The position numbers and the translations under genes were made by a program. The notes below the pieces were generated by a model. That model ran no database searches. It saw only the letters and a program-made list of their open reading frames with translations, and had not been told where the DNA came from. A stretch of DNA of 18,260 bases from JAAYCI01 sp964370195 (GTDB taxonomy: Bacteria; Bacillota; Clostridia; Oscillospirales; Ruminococcaceae): NCBI GenBank assembly GCA_964370195.1, contig CAYJIH010000037.1, positions 1-18,260 on the forward strand. Reading direction: 5' to 3'. Shown here one piece after another: positions 6,981 to 14,787 of this stretch; within the stretch, counting starts at the first letter, position 1; each line of letters starts with the position of its first letter.

Positions 6981-7352
6981 ATGCCAAACACAAAAATGCC
7001 CCCCGTTTTTTTTAAAAAAAGAGACCTCTTGCTTGCCGCGCTTCTTTTGGTTGTGGCGGCTGTTTTGTTCGCCTTGTTTCGATGGAATGCCGCGCCGGCG
7101 TATGTGGCCGTTGTAAGCGTGGGCGTTGGCGAAACCGAAAACACACAGCGCATCTCCCTTGCAAACGACGGGCTTATCTCCATAGAGGGCGGCGCCTTGC
7201 CCACCGAGCTTCTTGTGGAAAACGGTGGCATCCGCTTTGTCAATTCCACTTGCCCAGATCACCTTTGCGAAGAATTTGGCCACTTGCAATACGAAGGCGA
7301 CTGGGCCTCGTGCCTGCCGGCCGAAGTGTTTGTGCGCATCGAACACGCCTAA
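6981..7352 (+). CDS. NusG domain II-containing membrane-anchored protein
   Basis: The 123-residue product has an N-in single membrane segment (about residues 16-33, after FFKKRD) and an external domain ending in the family pattern CPDHLC (91-96) then CLP (111-113). Three cysteines (91, 96, 111) are kept. This matches the NusG_II-type proteins of Clostridia; their biochemical role is not established to my knowledge. Relatives often sit beside electron-transport or thiamine/FMN-lipoprotein genes, but none is here. The start at 6981 is chosen over 6930 because TTTGGAGA lies 9 bases before it and the membrane helix follows at the right distance. The N-terminal codons run through C6, T8 and A7 homopolymers at 7001-7021, a slippage-prone stretch. 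Confidence 0.75.
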   Translation: MPNTKMPPVFFKKRDLLLAALLLVVAAVLFALFRWNAAPAYVAVVSVGVGETENTQRISLANDGLISIEGGALPTELLVENGGIRFVNSTCPDHLCEEFGHLQYEGDWASCLPAEVFVRIEHA

Positions 7353-7399
7353 AAAACCACCTTCGTGCCCTGCCAAAAAACATGCACACACGTTAAAAT

Positions 7400-7457
7400 A
7401 AAAAAGCCCCAAAGCGCATTTTGCAAAGGCAACGCGCCATGGTGGCTTTCTTTTTTT
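7400..7457. terminator. Bidirectional terminator in convergent gap
   Basis: AAAGCC (7403-7408, within a run of six A) pairs with GGCTTT (7444-7449), which is followed by CTTTTTTT; an inner GCGC/GCGC pair (7414-7417, 7434-7437) supports the stem. It lies between the NusG-domain gene and the ABC pair and can serve the rightward transcript. Confidence 0.5.
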
Positions 7458-7472
7458 ATGCACGCGCATGCG

Positions 7473-7510
7473 AAAAAGCGCCGTTCTTCCGCTTTGCCGC
7501 TAGGCGCTTT
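7473..7510 (-). terminator. Terminator of the ABC operon, overlapping its last codons
   Basis: On the minus strand AAAGCGCC (7510-7503), which contains the last sense codons just before the stop, pairs with GGCGCTTT (7482-7475), followed by TTCGC. The loop is 20 bases. The stem begins inside the coding region of the second ABC gene. Confidence 0.55.
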
Positions 7511-9368
7511 CTCCCTCCGGCTCAAACTGGCTGTTGTACAAGTTCGCGTAAAAACCGCCTTTTGCCAGCAGTTCCTCGTGGCTTCCCGTCTCCACAATGT
7601 CGCCATCGCGCATTACCAAAATAATGTCGGCGTTGCGTATGGTAGACAAACGGTGCGCAATTACAAAACTGGTGCGCCCCTTCATCAAATTATCCATTGC
7701 CTTTTGAATGGCCATCTCCGTGCGTGTGTCCACCGAGGACGTCGCTTCGTCTAAAATCAAAAACTTTGGATCGGCCAAAATGGTGCGTGCAATGGTTAAA
7801 AGCTGTTTTTGCCCCTGGCTAATGTTCGAGGCATCTTCGTTCAGCACCATGTTGTAGCCATCGGGCAATGTGCGAATAAAACGGTGTGCCTGCGCCATTT
7901 TAGCCGCTTCCATCACCTCTTCATCGCTGGCATCGCGCCGCCCGTAGCGAATGTTTTCTAAAATGGTGTCTCCATACAGCCACGTTTCCTGCAACACCAT
8001 GCCAAACATCGCGCGCAAATCGTGGCGCTTTAGCTGCGTAATGTTTTGCCCATCAATCAAAATGGCCCCTTCGTTCACATCATAAAAACGCATCAGCAGT
8101 TTTACAATGGTGGTTTTGCCTGCGCCCGTGGGCCCCACAATGGCCACTTTCTGGCCCGGTTTTACACGTACGCTAAAATCATTGATGATGGTTTTTTCCG
8201 GCAAATAGCCAAAATTTACATGGTCAAATTGCACGCTGGCTTGCAGTTCTTCTGCGCTCACATCGTCTTTTGCCTCGGCCACTTCTTCGTCCTCTGCCAA
8301 AAACAGGAACACACGCTCGGCCGCGGCGGCCGTTTGCTGCAACACATTCGAGGCATTGGCAATTTGCGAAAGAGGCTGTGTGAAATTGCGCACATACTGG
8401 ATAAACGCCTGAATTTCGCCCACCGTGATGGTGCCACTGAGCGTTAAAAAGCCGCCCGCCACGCACATCAGCACATACCCTAAGTTGCCCACCATCACCA
8501 TCAGCGGCATCATAATGCCACTTAAAAATTGGCTTTTCCACGCCGATGTATACAGCTTGCTGTTCACTTTTGAAAATGTTTTCAGGCTTTCGTCTTCGCG
8601 CCCAAACGCTTTTACCACAAGGTGGCCGCCATACATTTCCTCTACTTGGCCGTTTGCAGCACCCAGGTATTCTTGCTGCTGTTTAAAATACGGCTGGCTG
8701 CGTTTCACCACCGCGCGCGCCAATGCCATGGAAAACGGCAAAATAAGCAGCGTTAGCAAGGTCATCCACACATTGATGCTCAGCATCATCACCAAAACGC
8801 CCACAATGGTGGTAACGCCCGTGATGAGCTGTGGCATGCTTTGTGTAAGCGTTTGCGTTAGTGTGTCTACATCGTTTGTGATGCGGCTAAGCACATCGCC
8901 GTAACTGTTGCGGTCGAAATACGACAGCGGCAAACGGTCTATTTTTTCGCTTAAATCGCGCCGCAAACGATAGCCCACTTTGTTCGAGATGCCCGCCAAT
9001 AAAATGCCCTGTATCAGCATCAGCAGTGCCCCTGCCACATACACAGTAAGCGCCCACAAAAGCGACGTTTGCACCGCGGCAAGGTCGATGCTGCCGGTGC
9101 CGCCAATCATGGCCATAAGGCCCGAAACAACGGTGTCGGTGGCGTTTGCTAAAAAGCGCGGCCCAAAGATATTAAACACCATGGCACCCACCGCCAGCAA
9201 AACACAGCCCACAATGGCCGGCAAATATCCACCAAGGTAAACGAACAACTTTTTCATAGAGCCGCGGAAATCTTTGGCCTTATCGCCGGCCATAAACCGC
9301 TGCGGGCCTTCGCCCATGGGGCCACGCCCTACATTTCGCTGCGGTGAAGAAGAGGATTTGTTGCTCAT
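7500..9368 (-). CDS. ABC exporter half-transporter, catalytic-site subunit
   Basis: The 622-residue product is a fused membrane/ATPase half-transporter. Six membrane helices span roughly residues 40-350 and the nucleotide-binding domain covers 379-622. Walker A is GPTGAGKT (412-419), the Q-loop Gln about 460, Walker B FLILDE with catalytic Glu541, and the H-loop AHRLSTI has His572, all canonical. The signature is NISQGQ (about 515-520) rather than LSGGQ. This complements the partner encoded upstream, whose Walker B and H-loop are degenerate but whose signature is intact. The start overlaps the partner's stop by four bases (ATGA) after AAGGAGGAATTGGC, indicating translational coupling. The hydrophilic, Gly/Arg-rich first 30 residues are cytoplasmic. 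The substrate is unknown: drug, lipid or peptide export are all possible. Confidence 0.92.
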   Translation of the reverse strand: MSNKSSSSPQRNVGRGPMGEGPQRFMAGDKAKDFRGSMKKLFVYLGGYLPAIVGCVLLAVGAMVFNIFGPRFLANATDTVVSGLMAMIGGTGSIDLAAVQTSLLWALTVYVAGALLMLIQGILLAGISNKVGYRLRRDLSEKIDRLPLSYFDRNSYGDVLSRITNDVDTLTQTLTQSMPQLITGVTTIVGVLVMMLSINVWMTLLTLLILPFSMALARAVVKRSQPYFKQQQEYLGAANGQVEEMYGGHLVVKAFGREDESLKTFSKVNSKLYTSAWKSQFLSGIMMPLMVMVGNLGYVLMCVAGGFLTLSGTITVGEIQAFIQYVRNFTQPLSQIANASNVLQQTAAAAERVFLFLAEDEEVAEAKDDVSAEELQASVQFDHVNFGYLPEKTIINDFSVRVKPGQKVAIVGPTGAGKTTIVKLLMRFYDVNEGAILIDGQNITQLKRHDLRAMFGMVLQETWLYGDTILENIRYGRRDASDEEVMEAAKMAQAHRFIRTLPDGYNMVLNEDASNISQGQKQLLTIARTILADPKFLILDEATSSVDTRTEMAIQKAMDNLMKGRTSFVIAHRLSTIRNADIILVMRDGDIVETGSHEELLAKGGFYANLYNSQFEPEGESA

Positions 9369-11599
9369 GCCAATTCCTCCTTTGTCAGCTGGCTTTCCGC
9401 AATTTCGCGGTATTCTGCACAGCTTTTTAATAATTGTTTATGCGTGCCAATGCCCACAACACGCCCGGTGTCCAGCACCACAATTTGCTCGGCGTTCATA
9501 ATGCTGGAAATGCGCTGTGCCACCACCAGCACCACACTGTCTTTTGTGTGTGGTTTTAACGCCTTGCGCAAACGCACATCCGTTGCAAAGTCCAGCGCCG
9601 AAAAACTATCGTCAAAAATATACACAGCCGCTTTTTTAACAAGGGCACGTGCAATGGCCAGCCGCTGGCGCTGCCCGCCCGACACATTTTTGCCCCCTTG
9701 GCTAATTTCGCTTTCAAAACCATCTTCCATCTCGGCCACAAAATCGGCCGCTTGGGCAATTTCGGTGGCCACACGCAGTGTTTCTTCGTCGGCTTCTTCG
9801 TCTCCATAACGCAAGTTCGATTCCACCGTGCCGCTAAACAGCAAGCTTTTTTGTGGCACATAGCCAATTTTTTCGCGCAGTTCCTGCGAGCGCAGTTCGC
9901 GCACGTCAATGCCGCCCAGTTCCACACTGCCTTCGCACACATCGTAAAAACGCGGCACCAAATTAACAAGCGTGGTTTTGCCCGCACCCGTTGCACCGAT
10001 AATGGCCGTAGTTTCGCCCGGTTTTGCCACAAACGATACGTCGCACAGCGCGTCTTCCTCGGCGCCTTTGTACCGAAATGCCACCTTGTTAAAGCGAAGC
10101 TCCGGCGTAAAGTTTTCGTCGAATGTGCGCGGTGTTTCCGGCTCTTTGATGCTGTTTTTTGTGCGAAGCACCTCGTCGATACGCTCAGAGGATACCTGGG
10201 CACGCGGCAACATCACAAAGATAAAGGCAATAAACAAAAAGCTCATAATAATTTGCATGGCGTATTGCATATAGGCCATCATGTCGCCCACTTGCAGTTG
10301 GCTTTGCGCAATTTGCTCGGCGCCCACCCACACAATCATCAAGCTCACCAAGTTCATAATCAGCATCATCACCGGCATCATAAAGGCAAATGCACGCGAA
10401 ACGAACAAGTTGTTTTTTGTGTATGTGCTGTTTGCCTCTTCAAAGCGCTGTTGCTGCAATGGCTGGTTGTTAAACGCACGCACCACCATCAAGCCGGTAA
10501 GGCCTTCTCGCGCCACTTGGCTTAAACGGTCGATTAACGTTTGCATCGCCTTAAAGCGCGGCATGGCCACCACCAATAAAACACCAATGAGGCACAGCAC
10601 CAAAAGCACGCCAAGGCCAATGACCCAGCTCATCGAAACAGAGCGCCCCAGTGCCAGCACCACACCACCCACGCCCATAATGGGTGCAAACACCAGCATG
10701 CGCAGGCCCATGGTTAAAAACAGCTGCACTTGCGTAATGTCGTTTGTTGTGCGCGTAAGCAAACTGGACGTAGAAAATGTATCCATTTCGGCGCTGGAAA
10801 AGCCAGACACCTTTTTAAACATCGCAAGGCGTAAATCGCGCGCCATGCCTGCACCAACGCGTGCAAAGCAAAAAACAGACGCAATCGAGCACGCCACCTG
10901 CGCAAGAATGAATAAAAACATCAAAAGGCCTGTTTGTAAAATATACTGCGTTTGCATCCAGTCTCCGTTTGCACCATACGCCGCATAGATGGCACGGTTG
11001 AGCACAGCCGATACCCCTGCGGTGATGGTATCCGGCGTTTCTTCGGCCCTATTTGCAAATTCGTCTATTTGTTCTTGCGGCATGGCGGTCACGGCCGACA
11101 TCATCAGCGAAAACTGGTTGTAATCAAAAGCTGTGCTGCCTGCTTGTGCCATATCTTCCGGCACGGCGCCGCCCGCCTGCTGCGAAAGGCTCGTCATCGC
11201 CTGCGTTAGCGCATAGCCGGCCTTTGCCATGGCCGCATCCGAATCTTGCAAGTGCGTGCCTTCGGCCACAAGCACAAGTGCATTGGAACTTGCCGCATCG
11301 GGAAATGTGTTTTCCACGTCTGCTTGTTGTTCTAAATCCAGCTCACTGTATAGGCGATACGCCCCACTGGCCGCGGCAAATTCAGCGTCGTCCATAAAGA
11401 GGCCAAGCACCGAAAAAAGCTCCGGCTGGATTACCCTTGGCGTTGTTTCTTCAATCCCTTGTTTTTGAATTCCCACGTCCACAATGTCGCTCATTAGCCC
11501 CGGCAAGCTCAAGTCGAACACCGCTTGCCCCACCAGCAGCAACACACCACACAGCAAATACACAATGTATTTTACAATAAACCGCTTTAAGCGCAGCAC
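9365..11599 (-). CDS. ABC exporter half-transporter, degenerate-site subunit with large external loop
   Basis: From the GTG at 11599 the product has 744 residues. The GTG follows AAGGAGG with 8-base spacing; upstream in-frame starts up to 11698 lack such a site. Helix 1 is about residues 8-28 and helix 2 starts near 219. Between them lies a mostly hydrophilic stretch of about 170 residues, expected outside the cell, absent from ordinary exporters of about 580 residues. The ATPase domain is 501-744: Walker A GATGAGKT (535-542), Q-loop Gln583, signature VSGGQ (639-643). Walker B ends IFDD, with Asp664 where the catalytic Glu should be, and the H-loop reads VVAQR, Gln695 replacing His. It should therefore hydrolyse ATP poorly and act as the regulatory half of a heterodimer with the next gene's product. 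Confidence 0.9.
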   Translation of the reverse strand: MLRLKRFIVKYIVYLLCGVLLLVGQAVFDLSLPGLMSDIVDVGIQKQGIEETTPRVIQPELFSVLGLFMDDAEFAAASGAYRLYSELDLEQQADVENTFPDAASSNALVLVAEGTHLQDSDAAMAKAGYALTQAMTSLSQQAGGAVPEDMAQAGSTAFDYNQFSLMMSAVTAMPQEQIDEFANRAEETPDTITAGVSAVLNRAIYAAYGANGDWMQTQYILQTGLLMFLFILAQVACSIASVFCFARVGAGMARDLRLAMFKKVSGFSSAEMDTFSTSSLLTRTTNDITQVQLFLTMGLRMLVFAPIMGVGGVVLALGRSVSMSWVIGLGVLLVLCLIGVLLVVAMPRFKAMQTLIDRLSQVAREGLTGLMVVRAFNNQPLQQQRFEEANSTYTKNNLFVSRAFAFMMPVMMLIMNLVSLMIVWVGAEQIAQSQLQVGDMMAYMQYAMQIIMSFLFIAFIFVMLPRAQVSSERIDEVLRTKNSIKEPETPRTFDENFTPELRFNKVAFRYKGAEEDALCDVSFVAKPGETTAIIGATGAGKTTLVNLVPRFYDVCEGSVELGGIDVRELRSQELREKIGYVPQKSLLFSGTVESNLRYGDEEADEETLRVATEIAQAADFVAEMEDGFESEISQGGKNVSGGQRQRLAIARALVKKAAVYIFDDSFSALDFATDVRLRKALKPHTKDSVVLVVAQRISSIMNAEQIVVLDTGRVVGIGTHKQLLKSCAEYREIAESQLTKEELA

Positions 11600-11728
11600 G
11601 TAGTGCACCTCCTTTTGTTTTCCTTGCCCATCCCATTTATGCATCCCGTTTTGCAAAACCCCAAAACATCGCCACGAGAAAAAAATTCTTTCATACACGT
11701 TTTTTTAACTATAAGGGGGATCCTTTTG

Positions 11729-11756
11729 ATTGTACCTGAAATCCACAGGCTGTCAA
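11729..11756 (-). promoter_or_regulatory. Promoter of the ABC operon
   Basis: On the minus strand TTGACA (11751-11756), 16 bases, then TACAAT (11729-11734) give a near-consensus sigma-A promoter. Transcription from about 11722 leaves a leader of about 120 bases before the GTG start. I see no clear operator in it. Confidence 0.65.
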
Positions 11757-11804
11757 GGTGAGAGCCCGCTTTTCACACAATGTACACAATCTGCCAAATC
11801 GTTT

Positions 11805-11836
11805 AAAGAGGCCCCCCGAAATAAGGAGCCTCTTTT
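11805..11836. terminator. Terminator between queT and the ABC operon
   Basis: AAAGAGGC (11805-11812) pairs with GCCTCTTT (11828-11835). The minus strand ends CCTCTTTAAA and the plus strand CCTCTTTTCG, so it is roughly symmetrical. It lies 50 bases after queT and before the ABC promoter, separating the two leftward units. Confidence 0.55.
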
Positions 11837-11886
11837 CGTGTCAAAACCATTCGGATGGTGAAAAAATGCAGGCTGTGCCGCACCTC

Positions 11887-12423
11887 TTATCCTCCGTTTT
11901 GCTTTAATTTATTGTTTGTCTCTTGCGAAAAAAAGTTGCGCAGCGCGCTGTTCTTCTCAATGGAAAACACAAGCAATGTGCCCAAAACGGTGCAGCTTAT
12001 CAGCTGGCCAATGCCCACCGTAAGCATATTAAATGCATATACACCGGCAGGGGATGTGGGCGAAACGTACAAAATGGTAAGCATGGCGCCCACCACCACA
12101 GCGTTGATTAACACCGGCGGCACACTGGCCCAAACGGCAAGGCCAAACACGCGCAAATGGGCAAGGCGGCGCGTAAGCAATGCGGCCACCAACGTGGCAG
12201 CGGTGCCCACCACCATGTCTACCGGCGCCGAGGCAATGAAGTTTGCCAAAAAACAGCCAAGGGTAACGCCCACAATGGCCTGCGGGCACACAACGGGCAA
12301 CAAGGTAAGTGCCTCGGCAACGCGAATTTGCACCGGCCCAAACGAAATGGGCGCCAGCACAAGGCAAAGGGCCACATATAAAGCGGCAATGATGGCGGTA
12401 CGTGTTAAACTTTTTACAGACAT
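11887..12423 (-). CDS. queT: QueT family queuosine-precursor transporter (ECF S component)
   Basis: The 178-residue, very hydrophobic product has five or six membrane helices and the family motif PISFGPVQIRVAEALTLLP near residues 25-43. QueT proteins are substrate-binding S components of energy-coupling factor transporters that bring in queuine or preQ precursors for tRNA queuosine modification; the shared EcfA/EcfT energising genes are not in this window. The start at 12423 is preferred over 12444 because GAAAGG lies 9 bases before it and the first helix follows directly. The preceding leader can form a long stem that covers this ribosome binding site, so translation is probably ligand-controlled. 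It is isolated, with a terminator after it. The family call is firm; the exact ligand (preQ0, preQ1 or queuine) is not. Confidence 0.85.
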   Translation of the reverse strand: MSVKSLTRTAIIAALYVALCLVLAPISFGPVQIRVAEALTLLPVVCPQAIVGVTLGCFLANFIASAPVDMVVGTAATLVAALLTRRLAHLRVFGLAVWASVPPVLINAVVVGAMLTILYVSPTSPAGVYAFNMLTVGIGQLISCTVLGTLLVFSIEKNSALRNFFSQETNNKLKQNGG

Positions 12424-12431
12424 TGAAAAGA

Positions 12432-12510
12432 ACCTTTCCGGCAAAATATTTTACCCACACCCCTTGCCAAAAGGTAGGGCAGTTTCCGCAGCATGCTGCC
12501 ACGGCAGGCC
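12432..12510 (-). promoter_or_regulatory. queT leader: ribosome-binding-site-sequestering structure, riboswitch candidate
   Basis: On the minus strand ACCTTTTGGCA (12475-12465) can pair with TGCCGGAAAGGT (12443-12432) in an 11-bp stem with one bulged G. This buries GAAAGG, the queT ribosome binding site. Competing folds exist: ACCTT can pair locally with AAGG just after it, and GGCAG (12500-12496) with CTGCC (12482-12478), which in turn conflicts with the self-complementary GCAGCATGCTGC (12499-12488). Mutually exclusive stems ahead of a QueT gene are what a translational preQ1 riboswitch would look like. However, I could not match it to the preQ1-I consensus and cannot verify type II or III from memory. 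Confidence 0.45.
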
Positions 12511-12517
12511 CAAAAAA

Positions 12518-12527
12518 CACAGCTGTG
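12518..12527. promoter_or_regulatory. Palindrome CACAGCTGTG upstream of queT
   Basis: The 10-bp palindrome, 12 bp when extended to ACACAGCTGTGT (12517-12528), lies just before the queT leader structure and overlaps a TTGACA (minus strand 12531-12526) that has no matching -10. Its core is identical to the centre of the dyad before the XRE gene. It could be a binding site or a weak hairpin with the T run that follows it on the minus strand. Confidence 0.25.
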
Positions 12528-12714
12528 TCAAAGTGGCCTTTTGCAAACGTACATCAAAAACACAATCACCGTACAATTTTTTCGCAAAACAAAACCGCCA
12601 AAAGGCACCCCGTTTTGCAATACACATCCTCGATTTTTAGAAATTTTCTTTGTATATTCGCACTTTTATGTAACTGTGCCCACGCCAAAAACACGGCCGG
12701 TGGCACCGAAACCT

Positions 12715-14139
12715 TTAGTATGCCTTGCCAAACACCACCATGTGTGCGGCAGGCTTTGCACACGCAATGCATGTGTCGGCCAGTGTTTCCTGCTCAAACG
12801 GAATGCAGCGGCTTGTAAGGCCGGCTTTGTCTTTAATGGCCTCCTCGCACGCTTCGCAGCCACACCACATGGCTTTTACATACCCATCGTTTGCATGCTG
12901 CACCATGGTGTCCATGTCTTTTGCGGCAAACGTGCGATTTTTTTGGTTTTCGGCGGCTTTTGTATAAATCGCCTTCGAAAGCTCGCAAAGAAGCGCGGGA
13001 ATGCTTGTTTCCAAATCGGCCAACGGCACAAAACTTTTTTCGCGGTTGTCGCGCCGCACCAGCACACATTGCTCTTTTTCAATGTCTTTTGGGCCAATTT
13101 CAAGGCGCAGTGGCACACCGCGCATTTCCCACTCGCTAAATTTCCAGCCGGGAGATTGGTCGCTGTCGTCAATGTGCACACGCACAAACGAGGCCAAGCG
13201 TTTTTTCAGTTCATACGCTTTGTCTAAAACGCCCTCTTTGTGCGAAGCGATGGGCACAATCACCACTTGATACGGTGCAATGTCGGGCGGCAACACAAGG
13301 CCTTCGTTGTCGCCATGTGTCATAATCAGGCCGCCAATAAGGCGTGTGGAAACACCCCAGCTTGTTTCAAACGGAAATTGCAGTTTGCCGTCTCGCCCGG
13401 TAAAGCTCACATCAAACGCCTTCGAAAAGCCGTCGCCAAAATAATGGCTTGTGCCCGCTTGCAACCCTTTTCCGTCGTGCATCATGGCTTCGATGGCAAA
13501 CGTGGCCTCGGCACCGGCAAATTTTTCGCTTTCGGTTTTTTGCCCTTTTAACAGCGGCATACATAGCGAGTTTTCGCACACTTCGGCGTAAATATCCAGC
13601 ATTTGGCGTGTTTCATCCATGGCTTCTTCGGCTGTTTCGTGGATGGTGTGTCCCTCTTGCCACCAAAACTCGCGCGTGCGCAAAAACGGGCGCGTGCTTT
13701 TTTCCCAGCGCACCACACTGCACCATTGGTTGTATAAAAGAGGCAGCTGCCGCCAGCTGTGCAAAATACGGCTAAAATGATCGCAAAACAGTGTTTCGCT
13801 GGTGGGGCGAATGCACATCGGCTCTTCCAGCTCCTCGCTGCCGCCGCGTGTTACCCAGGCTACTTCGGGTGCAAAGCCATCTACGTGGTCTTTTTCTTTT
13901 TGCAACAAGCTTTCGGGTATCAACATTGGCATGGCCACATTCACATGGCCCGTTTCCTTAAAACGTGCGTCCATTAGGCGCTGGATATTTTCCCAAATGG
14001 CCTGCCCATAGGGGCGCAAAATTGTAAACCCTTTTACGCTGGAATAATCCACAAGCTCTGCTTTTAGGCAAATATCTGTGTACCATTGTGCAAAATCCTC
14101 ATCAATGGGCGTAATTGCCTCCACCATTTTTTTGTTCAT
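12715..14139 (-). CDS. proS: Proline--tRNA ligase (eukaryote/archaeal-like type)
   Basis: The 474-residue product is a class II synthetase that charges tRNA-Pro. The motif 2 region is RWEKSTRPFLRTREFWWQEGHT (about 144-165), preceded by CIRPTSE (109-115). An anticodon-binding domain follows from about residue 288 (YQVVIVPIASHKEGV). The C-terminal tail has Cys-rich elements (CGCEACEEA and DTCIACAKP) of the zinc-binding ProS-C domain. It lacks the large editing insertion of the longer bacterial ProRS, so it is the short type common in many Clostridia. The first ATG is used because GAGAGGG lies 4 bases before it; spacing to the next ATG would be too long. It sits after the acpP terminator and must have its own promoter, which I could not locate with confidence. 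Confidence 0.95.
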   Translation of the reverse strand: MNKKMVEAITPIDEDFAQWYTDICLKAELVDYSSVKGFTILRPYGQAIWENIQRLMDARFKETGHVNVAMPMLIPESLLQKEKDHVDGFAPEVAWVTRGGSEELEEPMCIRPTSETLFCDHFSRILHSWRQLPLLYNQWCSVVRWEKSTRPFLRTREFWWQEGHTIHETAEEAMDETRQMLDIYAEVCENSLCMPLLKGQKTESEKFAGAEATFAIEAMMHDGKGLQAGTSHYFGDGFSKAFDVSFTGRDGKLQFPFETSWGVSTRLIGGLIMTHGDNEGLVLPPDIAPYQVVIVPIASHKEGVLDKAYELKKRLASFVRVHIDDSDQSPGWKFSEWEMRGVPLRLEIGPKDIEKEQCVLVRRDNREKSFVPLADLETSIPALLCELSKAIYTKAAENQKNRTFAAKDMDTMVQHANDGYVKAMWCGCEACEEAIKDKAGLTSRCIPFEQETLADTCIACAKPAAHMVVFGKAY

Positions 14140-14172
14140 GTAACCCTCTCTTTGCTATCATCCTATTTGCTG

Positions 14173-14199
14173 AAAAAAAGTGCCGCACGATTGCGGCAC
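14173..14199 (-). terminator. Terminator after acpP
   Basis: GTGCCGCA (14180-14187) and TGCGGCAC (14192-14199) form an 8-bp stem with loop CGAT; on the minus strand it runs into seven T (14179-14173). This is a textbook Rho-independent terminator, 70 bases after the acpP stop codon and 34 bases before proS, separating the two leftward genes. Confidence 0.8.
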
Positions 14200-14268
14200 A
14201 AAGCGTGTAAAAACAATTTGTCTACCCATTTTGCACAAAAAGCAAGCCCCTGCACAAAATGCGCCGTT

Positions 14269-14505
14269 TTATTCCTCGTTCGTGCTTTCTTGAATAAAAC
14301 GCACCACATCGCCCACCGTGCGAAAACCTTCAATTTGCTCGTCGGGCACTTCCAGGCCAAACTCATCTTCAATCGACATCACAAGGTCTACAACGTCTAA
14401 GCTGTCTGCCTCTAAATCCTCCACAATGTCCGAGTCCATACTTACTTTTTTTTCTTCTAAGTCGAGCTGCTCACATAGAATTTTCTGAATTTTTTCAAAA
14501 ACCAT
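14269..14505 (-). CDS. acpP: Acyl carrier protein
   Basis: The 78-residue acidic protein has the phosphopantetheine attachment motif EADSLD with Ser35, followed by the typical helix II DVVDLVMSIEDEFGLEVPDE. It carries growing acyl chains as thioesters in type II fatty-acid synthesis. The ATG at 14505 is preferred over the adjacent ATG at 14508 because GAGGAGG lies 6 bases before it; the longer upstream reading frame is not needed. A consensus promoter lies upstream and a terminator after, so it is monocistronic, apart from the usual fab cluster, none of which is in this window. It is very likely the main AcpP, though a specialised carrier protein cannot be excluded. Confidence 0.93.
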   Translation of the reverse strand: MVFEKIQKILCEQLDLEEKKVSMDSDIVEDLEADSLDVVDLVMSIEDEFGLEVPDEQIEGFRTVGDVVRFIQESTNEE

Positions 14506-14575
14506 CATATTCCTCCTCAATGCCATCATTTTTGTAAGCGAATGCACACAAAGTGCACATAGTTCTTTTGTGTTG

Positions 14576-14604
14576 ATATTATCGCCTTTTTGCTTTCTTG
14601 TCAA
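14576..14604 (-). promoter_or_regulatory. Consensus promoter of acpP
   Basis: On the minus strand TTGACA (14599-14604), a 17-base spacer and TAATAT (14576-14581) make one of the best sigma-A promoters in the window. The start site would be near 14569, giving a leader of about 60 bases, consistent with the high expression expected of acpP. Confidence 0.75.
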
Positions 14605-14654
14605 GATTTTTCACTGCTTTTGCACGCCGTAACCAAAATTCGTCGCTTTTTGTC

Positions 14655-14684
14655 TGGATAACTTGGCATGCCTTATGGTATACT
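14655..14684 (+). promoter_or_regulatory. Extended -10 promoter for prs
   Basis: TGGTATACT (14676-14684) is an extended -10; a weak -35 (TGGATA, 14655-14660) lies 18 bases upstream. The start would be near 14691, giving a leader of about 97 bases before the TTG start codon. A perfect TATAAT at 14763-14768 is too close to the start codon and lacks a -35. Confidence 0.5.
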
Positions 14685-14787
14685 GCAAGTAGGAGATACC
14701 GCGCGTTTTTATAGTAACGATATACACAAAAATTTGAAATTACGTTGGTATAAAAATAAATGTATAATTTTGATGGGGGGATTTATT

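Noticed and set aside
12526..12531. TTGACA upstream of queT as a promoter -35
   Set aside because: The expected -10 position (about 12503-12508) is CCTGCC; there is no match.
12690..12710. GGTGGCACCG on the plus strand, resembling the T-box antiterminator motif
   Set aside because: It is on the wrong strand for proS, lies at the proS 3' end, and is explained by a short palindrome (CGGTGCCACCG).
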